Assembly: GCA_017502975.1 (NCBI GenBank)
Contig: JAFVTV010000047.1
Location: 1 to 55,378, forward strand
DNA from: Clostridia bacterium
GTDB lineage: Bacteria > Bacillota > Clostridia > Oscillospirales > CAG-272
Length of the DNA stretch: 55,378 bases
Reading direction: 5' to 3'
Position numbers and translations under genes: made by a program
The notes under the pieces: model-generated
What the model was told of the DNA's origin: nothing
Seen by the model: only the letters and a program-made list of their open reading frames with translations
Databases searched by the model: none
In this document: positions 50,260 to 55,378 of the stretch, in pieces
How the letters are laid out: the number at the start of each line of letters is the position of its first letter
Position numbering within the stretch: position 1 is the stretch's first letter

Positions 50260-50814
50260 TCAAAGCGCTCCTTTCTCGGTCATAATGCTTTCGGGATCAA
50301 TTAAAAAGTCGTATGTGCCATGCGGCAGGGTGTCAAAAACAAACTGCTCATAAAGCGCAAACAGTGTTTCGCCCTCAAAATGGGGCAAAAAGCGGTCATA
50401 AAAGCCGCCGCCGTAGCCAAGCCGTGTGCCATCTCTTGCGGCGGCAAGGCCGGGCACCAGGCACAGCGTGCGTGCAGTAGGAGTAGCCTCGGGCTGTTCG
50501 GCACGGGGGGCTAAAATGCCAAAGCAATCCCGCGTGAGATTTGCTTGCCCTGTGTAAAGTAAAAAACGCATGCCGTTTTTGTCGCAATGCGGCAAATATA
50601 CGGGGATGCCACGGGAAGCAGCCAGCGCCAAAAGGGGCGTAAGGTCGGGCTCTCCGCGCATGGGCAGATAGGAAAGCAGTGCATTTGCCGAAAGGAATGC
50701 CGGGTGCGCTACTATGTTTTTTATAAGTGCCGCATCAAGCCGTGCTTTTTCCTCGGTCGGAATTGCCATGCGCTTTGCCAAAAGCGCGGTACGTAGTGCT
50801 TTTTTGTCTGTCAT
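50260..50814 (-). CDS. 5-formyltetrahydrofolate cyclo-ligase
   Basis: Converts 5-formyl-THF to 5,10-methenyl-THF with ATP, recycling a stored folate. 184 residues from the ATG at 50812-50814 (MTDKKALRT); the longer in-frame frame to 50901 overlaps the DJ-1 gene. The substrate/ATP-binding signature RLGYGGGFYDRFL lies near 130-142, and the basic N-terminal LRTALLAKR region is typical. It starts four bases after the DJ-1 stop without a clear ribosome site, which suggests coupling. Confidence 0.93.
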   Translation of the reverse strand: MTDKKALRTALLAKRMAIPTEEKARLDAALIKNIVAHPAFLSANALLSYLPMRGEPDLTPLLALAASRGIPVYLPHCDKNGMRFLLYTGQANLTRDCFGILAPRAEQPEATPTARTLCLVPGLAAARDGTRLGYGGGFYDRFLPHFEGETLFALYEQFVFDTLPHGTYDFLIDPESIMTEKGAL

Positions 50815-50818
50815 AGCG

Positions 50819-51358
50819 TCAGTCGGCAATAACTGCGCGGCGCAGCTCCTCGGCGGCTTCTTGCCCCTTGAGTGCTGCGACCAGCGCAAGACCAAATTCA
50901 AGTGCTACGCCCATGCCTGCGGCGGTAATGATGTTTCCGTCACGCACTACGCGCTTGTCTGAGATATTAGCACCTGTAAGGTGATCTTCAAATCCGGGAT
51001 AGCATATCGCCTCCTTGCCCGCAAGCAGGCCGCGGTGCCCCAAAACCATGGGGGCGGCACAAATGGCGGCGATAAAGCTGCCGTGGCGCACAGCCGCCTT
51101 TAAGGCGGTATCTACCACGCGGCTTTCATCAAGATGCTTGGAGCCGGGCATGCCACCTGGGAGAATGATCATATCGGGTTTGCTATCGGCATACATACCT
51201 TCAGGAATATCTGCCGCTACGGTAATGCCATGTGAGCCGCAGATCATTTCACCGCCAATGCCAACCGTTGTAACCTCAAGCCCCGCACGGCGCAAAAGAT
51301 CTAGGGGGCAAAGTGCCTCGATCTCCTCAAATCCGTTTGCCAAAAACAAATAGATCAT
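50819..51358 (-). CDS. DJ-1/PfpI-family protein
   Basis: 179 residues from the ATG at 51356-51358, chosen because AAGGAG lies at the right distance; an ATG 10 codons earlier lies upstream of that site. The nucleophile-elbow cysteine is C100 in AAICAAP, with the partner glutamate in ANGFEEIE. Members of the YajL/DJ-1 branch are linked to protein repair or oxidative-stress protection; the exact activity is not established. It follows hisS by ten bases. Confidence 0.9.
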   Translation of the reverse strand: MIYLFLANGFEEIEALCPLDLLRRAGLEVTTVGIGGEMICGSHGITVAADIPEGMYADSKPDMIILPGGMPGSKHLDESRVVDTALKAAVRHGSFIAAICAAPMVLGHRGLLAGKEAICYPGFEDHLTGANISDKRVVRDGNIITAAGMGVALEFGLALVAALKGQEAAEELRRAVIAD

Positions 51359-51368
51359 ACGTTGCTCC

Positions 51369-52676
51369 TTATGCCTTTTCGCCGGCAAAGAAATCAGTAA
51401 GGGCTGTCAGTGCAACCGTGTGCTCCTCGCGTGTGGCAAGATCCTTGATCTTTACCGCACCGCTTGCTTGCTCGTTGCCACCCATAATGACAACGTGGCT
51501 GTAATGCTCCTTTGCCGCAAAATCGATCTGCTTGCCAAACTTTTTGTTGCCAAGATAAAGATTGGCACGGATGCCACCCTCACGAAGGGTGCTGACAAGC
51601 GCGGTGTATGCTTCAAGCGGCACGTCGTCAAAGCGTGTGACAAGCACCTTGGTGCCGTCATTCTCAAGATCGGGTATGAGCGCGTGTGTGGTGAGGAAGT
51701 TTTCAAGCGTGACGTCGCCCATGCCGTATCCTACACCCGAAATTTTGGCGTTTTTCTGAAAAAGCCCCACGAGATTGTCATAGCGACCGCCGCCAAACAT
51801 GGCGCGGTTGTTTTCGGGTGCCTCATCAAAGACCTCAAATACGGTTCCCGTGTAATAGTCAAGACCGCGAATGATGCCAAAGTCAAACATGCAGTATTTC
51901 AAGAGCCCTGTTTTCTCAAGGGCATCGAAAAGTGCGCGCAGTTCCTTTGCGCCCTCGCTTTCGGGGCAAAGGGCGGTGGCAGTCATGACGTCCATTTTGT
52001 AAAGTGCATCGATCTTGGCAATTTGTGCATCGTTAAGCCCCAAGGCTTTGAGATCTGCCTCGTAATTCTCGCGCGGCACCTTGTTCTTGCGGTCAACAAC
52101 CTTAGAAACCTTACGGCTACCCTCAATATCGGTTCCCGCAATCGCGGCGATGGCATCATTGAAAAAGCGGCGGTTGTTGATGTGCACGCGGAACATCGTT
52201 TCATCAGCACCAAAGGCGCGCAACAGAGAAATGGCACTCTCAATCACGTCAAGGTCGGCTTCAAAGGTGTCGCAGCCGAAAATATCAACATTTAACTGCC
52301 AAAACTCACGAAGTCTGCCGCGCTGCGGGCGCTCGTAGCGGTACATATTGGAAATGCAAAACCACTTTAAGGGATAGTTGAGCTCGCCCATCTTTGCCGC
52401 TACCATGCGGGCAACGGTGGGGGTCATTTCGGGGCGGATGGCAAGACTTCTGCCACCGCGGTCGGTAAAGTTATAGGTCTGCTCCTTGGCAAGCTCCTCT
52501 CCGCTTTTTGCGGCATAAAGGTCAAGGCTTTCAAGCATGGGCCCGTCGTATTCCTCAAAGCAGGCAAGTTCAAGCGAGTTTCTGATTTTGCCAAAAAACC
52601 AATTTCTCAGTTTCATTTCGCGCGGATAAAAATCACGCGTACCCTTGTAGGGCTGGGTAGAAAGTTTAAAATCCAT
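51369..52676 (-). CDS. hisS: Histidyl-tRNA synthetase
   Basis: Charges tRNA-His. 435 residues, class II core. Motif 2 is YRYERPQRGR (112-121), followed by LREFWQ. The histidine-specific loop is GLDYYTGTVFE (about 265-275), and the motif 1-type RPEMTPTVAR is at 81-90. The C-terminal anticodon domain covers about 335-435. GGAAAGGA precedes the ATG. It is first of a hisS-DJ-1-folate ligase-CPBP minus-strand run. The leader is too short to hold a T-box. Confidence 0.97.
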   Translation of the reverse strand: MDFKLSTQPYKGTRDFYPREMKLRNWFFGKIRNSLELACFEEYDGPMLESLDLYAAKSGEELAKEQTYNFTDRGGRSLAIRPEMTPTVARMVAAKMGELNYPLKWFCISNMYRYERPQRGRLREFWQLNVDIFGCDTFEADLDVIESAISLLRAFGADETMFRVHINNRRFFNDAIAAIAGTDIEGSRKVSKVVDRKNKVPRENYEADLKALGLNDAQIAKIDALYKMDVMTATALCPESEGAKELRALFDALEKTGLLKYCMFDFGIIRGLDYYTGTVFEVFDEAPENNRAMFGGGRYDNLVGLFQKNAKISGVGYGMGDVTLENFLTTHALIPDLENDGTKVLVTRFDDVPLEAYTALVSTLREGGIRANLYLGNKKFGKQIDFAAKEHYSHVVIMGGNEQASGAVKIKDLATREEHTVALTALTDFFAGEKA

Positions 52677-52722
52677 AAGGGGGTCCTTTCCCGTTTTTAA
52701 CGGATATAAATATACAAAATAT

Positions 52723-52751
52723 ATTATATCATAAAATTTAATGCTTGTCCA
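52723..52751 (-). promoter_or_regulatory. Promoter of hisS
   Basis: On the minus strand, TGGACA (52746-52751) and TATAAT (52723-52728) with a 17-base spacer, about 47 bases before the hisS start. Confidence 0.75.
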
Positions 52752-52790
52752 TACAAGAAAAAAGATTTTCCATGCCCTTTAAAAAAGTTG

Positions 52791-52819
52791 TTGCCAATAG
52801 CATGCTTGCATGATATAAT
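52791..52819 (+). promoter_or_regulatory. Promoter of the HD-domain gene pair
   Basis: TTGCCA (52791-52796) and TATAAT (52814-52819), 17-base spacer. The spacer contains the palindrome CATGC-TT-GCATG. Divergent from the hisS promoter. Confidence 0.7.
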
Positions 52820-52944
52820 AGAATTGTGAAAAGCCATGCTGCAATGAATTTTGGAACGAAACAAAGTCATTCGTGGCGATAATTGGAATTTTGTATTTTA
52901 AAATTGGAAAAATTCATATAAAATTTGGAAAAGGAGAACCTTGC

Positions 52945-53574
52945 ATGGAAATGTTTTTTGATAACGGGGCAAGTGAGCAGGCAAAGCTGACCAACGAGGA
53001 GCGCTTTATCTCGATCTTCAGGTCTAAGATCCGCCGCGAAGGGTCGGAGAAGCTGCTTGACTATCTTTGCTCTGATAACTGTGATTTTTTCACTGCTCCT
53101 GCCAGCACGCGTTATCACGGCGCTTACCCCGGCGGACTGCTTGAGCATAGCTTGAACGTTTATGACTGTCTTTGCGACTATCTTGCACGCCCCCGTGTGC
53201 GTGATGTCTACGGGCTCGATTATTCTGAGGAGAGCATTGCGATCGTGGCACTACTGCACGATCTCTGCAAGATCAACTTTTATAAGGAGAGCACGCGCAA
53301 CGTCAAGGAAAACGGCGTGTGGAAAACGGTGCCCTTCTATACCATTGAGGATGACCTCCCGTACGGGCACGGTGAAAAGTCGGTATACATCATTTCGGGC
53401 TTTATGCGCCTGACAAGGGATGAGGCATTTGCCATTCGGTATCATATGGGCTTTTCGGGCAATGAGGATAACAACACCGTGGGTGCCGCGTTTGCCAAAT
53501 TTCCGCTTGCCATAGCGCTTGCTACCGCTGATATGGAGGCAGCCTATTTCATTGAGGGAAGCGAGAAAAAATAA
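52945..53574 (+). CDS. HD-domain hydrolase
   Basis: 209 residues from the ATG at 52945, preceded by AAAAGGAGAA; a longer frame from 52873 lacks a site. Metal-dependent phosphohydrolase motifs are GGLLEHSLNV (H68), LLHDLCK (H105, D106) and a further His in IRYHMG (about 171). Such small HD proteins are common in Clostridia and may act on nucleotides; the substrate is unknown. Its TAA overlaps the ATG of the next gene by one base. Confidence 0.85.
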   Translation: MEMFFDNGASEQAKLTNEERFISIFRSKIRREGSEKLLDYLCSDNCDFFTAPASTRYHGAYPGGLLEHSLNVYDCLCDYLARPRVRDVYGLDYSEESIAIVALLHDLCKINFYKESTRNVKENGVWKTVPFYTIEDDLPYGHGEKSVYIISGFMRLTRDEAFAIRYHMGFSGNEDNNTVGAAFAKFPLAIALATADMEAAYFIEGSEKK

Positions 53575-54329
53575 TGGCGCGCGTGGGGATTGATAAAAGG
53601 AGTGAGCCGCAGCTCTCACAGCAATGCGAGCGCCGTGTGCGTGTGCTTTTGCACGTGCGGTATCTGTTACCTCTGCTCTCGGCACTGCTTGTGGTCGTTG
53701 TAGGACTTTTTTACAATGTATTTGCCGTACAAAACGGCAAGCGGGTGCAACTCTGTGTGCTGCGTCTTTGCTTCAACACCTTAAAGAGCGCGCGCGCGTA
53801 TATGATGGGTGCTGAGGTCGTGGCAGGTGTGCGCAATTTTTATCTCGTGCTCATGATCGGTGCCGCCTGCTTTATCGTTCTTTTTTTGCTGTCGGTGGTT
53901 CATGCCGTCTTTGCCATATATATGCTTTATCGCACACTCTGTGCGCGCGCGGCGGGGGATAAAGAAGCGGAAAAGCGCACCAAGGTGCTGTTTCGCGCCG
54001 TTTTTTCCAACCGTGTCGTGATGTGGATCTCAAACGCACTTGTGCTGCCCCTTGCCTTGTTTCCCGAATTCTTTTCCTTTGTGTGCGCCCGCTTTTTAAC
54101 GGTAAGCGGTGGCAACACCTTCTATCTTCGCTTTAACACAACGGCGGTGGTGGCGGCGGTTTTTGCCTTGCTTACGTTGGTGCTTGCGCTTTATCTTCGT
54201 CGGTATGAGCGCGCGGTGGGGCTTGACCTTTTCTTTATTGAAGAGGAAGGGGATGAGGAGGAAGAGTGGGAAGAGGACTGCGATGAGGCACAGGACGATG
54301 CAGATGCCTCTGTGGATGAAAGTGTGTAA
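53574..54329 (+). CDS. Membrane protein with acidic C-terminal tail
   Basis: 251 residues, not recognised. Four predicted membrane segments (about 31-53, 90-118, 150-166 and 190-211), a basic N-terminus, and a strongly acidic tail (about 220-251, mostly Glu and Asp). The start overlaps the stop of the HD gene (TAATG), so the two are translationally coupled and may work together. No terminator is obvious after it. Confidence 0.8.
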   Translation: MARVGIDKRSEPQLSQQCERRVRVLLHVRYLLPLLSALLVVVVGLFYNVFAVQNGKRVQLCVLRLCFNTLKSARAYMMGAEVVAGVRNFYLVLMIGAACFIVLFLLSVVHAVFAIYMLYRTLCARAAGDKEAEKRTKVLFRAVFSNRVVMWISNALVLPLALFPEFFSFVCARFLTVSGGNTFYLRFNTTAVVAAVFALLTLVLALYLRRYERAVGLDLFFIEEEGDEEEEWEEDCDEAQDDADASVDESV

Positions 54330-54421
54330 TCACATAGATTTTTGACGAATTTTCTCATAGTTTTTCACAAAAAAATAATTGTTTTTTTATAAAACCTATT
54401 TATTTTTCACAAAAAACGTGG

Positions 54422-54427
54422 TATAAT
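54422..54427 (+). promoter_or_regulatory. -10 box before hpf
   Basis: GGTATAATG with TATAAT at 54422-54427. The -35 region is A/T-rich (TTATTT about 16 bases upstream) and poor. Confidence 0.5.
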
Positions 54428-54481
54428 GGAACTGTACCAAGCGAGCGATACCTCCCCGGGTACAGAAAGGCGGAAGCTGAT

Positions 54482-55000
54482 ATGAAGATTACCATTAGTG
54501 GAAAGCAGATGACCGTACGCCCATCCTTGAAGGATTTGACCGAGAAAAAGCTGGCACGCTTCAATCGTTTTTTCGGTGAGGACGCGGAGGCACTTGTTTC
54601 CTATTCTTGCCGTCACGATCAACAATATGTAGAAATTACCATATATTACGGAGGCACGATCTTCCGCTGCGAGGAGGGGGCAGATACCTTCCAGACAGCG
54701 ATAGACCAAGCCCTTGATTCGCTTGAAAGACAGATCAGAAAGAACAAAACTCGCCTCGAAAAACGCCTACGTAGCGGCGCTTTTGATCCCATTCCCGGTG
54801 ACATGGAGGAGGAAGAAGAGGGCGAATTTAGGATTCGCACCAAGTATATTCCCGTCAAGCCCATGTCGGTTGAGGAAGCCATTTTGCAGATGAATCTGCT
54901 TGAGCACCAGTTTTTTGTATTTCGCGATGCCGAAACCGAAAAGCCCGCTGTGGTCTACCGCCGCAAAAACGGCGATTACGGTTTAATTACTGAGGAATAA
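54482..55000 (+). CDS. hpf: Ribosome hibernation-promoting factor, long form
   Basis: Binds 70S ribosomes in stationary phase or stress and pairs them into inactive 100S dimers. 172 residues. The N-terminal S30AE domain (about 1-97) starts MKITISGKQMTVRPSLKD. An acidic linker (EEEEEG, about 103-108) follows, and then the C-terminal dimerisation domain (about 115-172, with KYIPVKPMSVEEAILQM and HQFFVFRDAE). AAAGGCGG precedes the ATG. Length matches the Firmicutes long HPF. Confidence 0.96.
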   Translation: MKITISGKQMTVRPSLKDLTEKKLARFNRFFGEDAEALVSYSCRHDQQYVEITIYYGGTIFRCEEGADTFQTAIDQALDSLERQIRKNKTRLEKRLRSGAFDPIPGDMEEEEEGEFRIRTKYIPVKPMSVEEAILQMNLLEHQFFVFRDAETEKPAVVYRRKNGDYGLITEE

Positions 55001-55097
55001 AAACAAAAAGAGCACGCAAGGGCGTGCACTCTTAGCGGAGAAATTATAAGCCAGCTTGCTTGAATGGCTCAAAATGCTTCGCAGTAAACAAATAATT

Positions 55098-55129
55098 AAC
55101 GCCGATAGATTTTACGATCTGTCGGCGTT
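55098..55129 (+). terminator. Hairpin between hpf and the GNAT gene
   Basis: AACGCCGATAGAT (55098-55110) and ATCTGTCGGCGTT (55117-55129) form a stem with one mismatch. An earlier bulged hairpin at 55009-55034 (AAGAGCACGC with GCGTGCACTCTT) directly follows hpf. Confidence 0.6.
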
Positions 55130-55177
55130 TGCTATTCGATAAATTGGAATTTGTCTTATTGTCAAATCAATTTGAAT

Positions 55178-55378
55178 TTAAAGGTCTATGTACATAATTG
55201 TTGATGAAGTATGGAAACCCACTCTTTTATACAAAGGGATTGCTTTCATATCTGCGGAATTGAGTATTGTTTTAATTCCAGATTTTTTGCCTTCTTCAAT
55301 AAGGTATGTAAGCAGTTTTTCCATATACCCTTTGCCTCGGTATTCAGGCATTGTGTAAACAGCACATAGCTTTGCCAC
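55178..55378 (-). CDS. GNAT-family N-acetyltransferase (partial)
   Basis: C-terminal 66 codons of a gene whose start lies beyond the right edge. The acetyl-CoA loop appears as YRGKGYMEKLL (R-G-K-G-Y pattern of motif A), followed by the typical ILNSADMKAIPLYKRVGF, where Y-K-R-V-G-F is the motif B end. The substrate is unknown. The frame reads through the window edge, so the true N-terminus is not visible. Confidence 0.85.
   Translation of the reverse strand: MAKLCAVYTMPEYRGKGYMEKLLTYLIEEGKKSGIKTILNSADMKAIPLYKRVGFHTSSTIMYIDL

Noticed and set aside
52677..52760. T-box or other riboswitch before hisS
   Set aside because: The leader is under 50 bases after the predicted promoter and lacks T-box features.
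54330..54481. raiA-type structured RNA before hpf
   Set aside because: The leader after the TATAAT is only about 50 bases, too short for the known large motif.

Overview
The window looks like a chromosomal contig from an endospore-forming, gut-type member of the Clostridia (Firmicutes) with roughly balanced base composition. The evidence is three sporulation genes (spoVAD, spoVAE, spoIIR), a SpoIVFB-like protease, strong AGGAGG-type ribosome sites, vegetative TTGACA/TATAAT promoters, a long-form ribosome hibernation factor, and sugar and uronate catabolism typical of plant-polysaccharide users. Almost all space is coding. No CRISPR array, rRNA, integrase or transposase gene was seen.

Left part (1-20.4 kb): the tail of an unknown gene, then on the minus strand NAD synthetase (nadE) and a galactose-type ABC importer (mglB-mglA-mglC). 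A 771-base non-coding stretch follows. It leads into a 13-kb plus-strand operon: one very large secreted solute-binding protein, two pairs of sugar-type permeases, an NHL-repeat/Yip1 membrane protein and a giant secreted DUF5696-type protein. The operon has no ATPase, so it must borrow one. A YccF-like membrane protein gene follows it.

Middle (20.4-31.6 kb): glycerol kinase (glpK) is joined by an ATGA overlap to an ImmA/IrrE-like gene, preceded by an XRE repressor. Divergent from these and across a four-operator control region lies a compact head-and-packaging cassette: a Cys-rich protein, a small protein, small and large terminase, portal, Prp-like cysteine protease, scaffold, N4-gp56-type capsid, two small connector-like proteins and a membrane protein. 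There are no tail, replication, lysis or integration genes. Scaffold and capsid both carry an N-terminal motif resembling the ribosomal L27 site cut by Prp, so the Prp-like gene is probably the prohead protease. The whole could be a phage satellite that makes its own capsid, a domesticated module, or a remnant. Between repressor and immA sits a hairpin-rich segment bounded by a perfect 25-bp inverted repeat.

Right part (31.6-55.4 kb): spoVAD-spoVAE; a polyamine importer operon (potABCD); a SpoIVFB-like protease; a ComEC-like metallo-beta-lactamase protein coupled to gluQ; a tRNA-Leu with anticodon AAG, followed by an array of six minimal hairpins and tRNA fragments; a galacturonate operon (uxaB-uxaA-esterase-uxaC); dxs and a ThyX-like protein; spoIIR; a CPBP protease; and a hisS-DJ-1-folate ligase operon divergent from an HD-domain/membrane protein pair. 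The window ends with hpf and a partial GNAT acetyltransferase.
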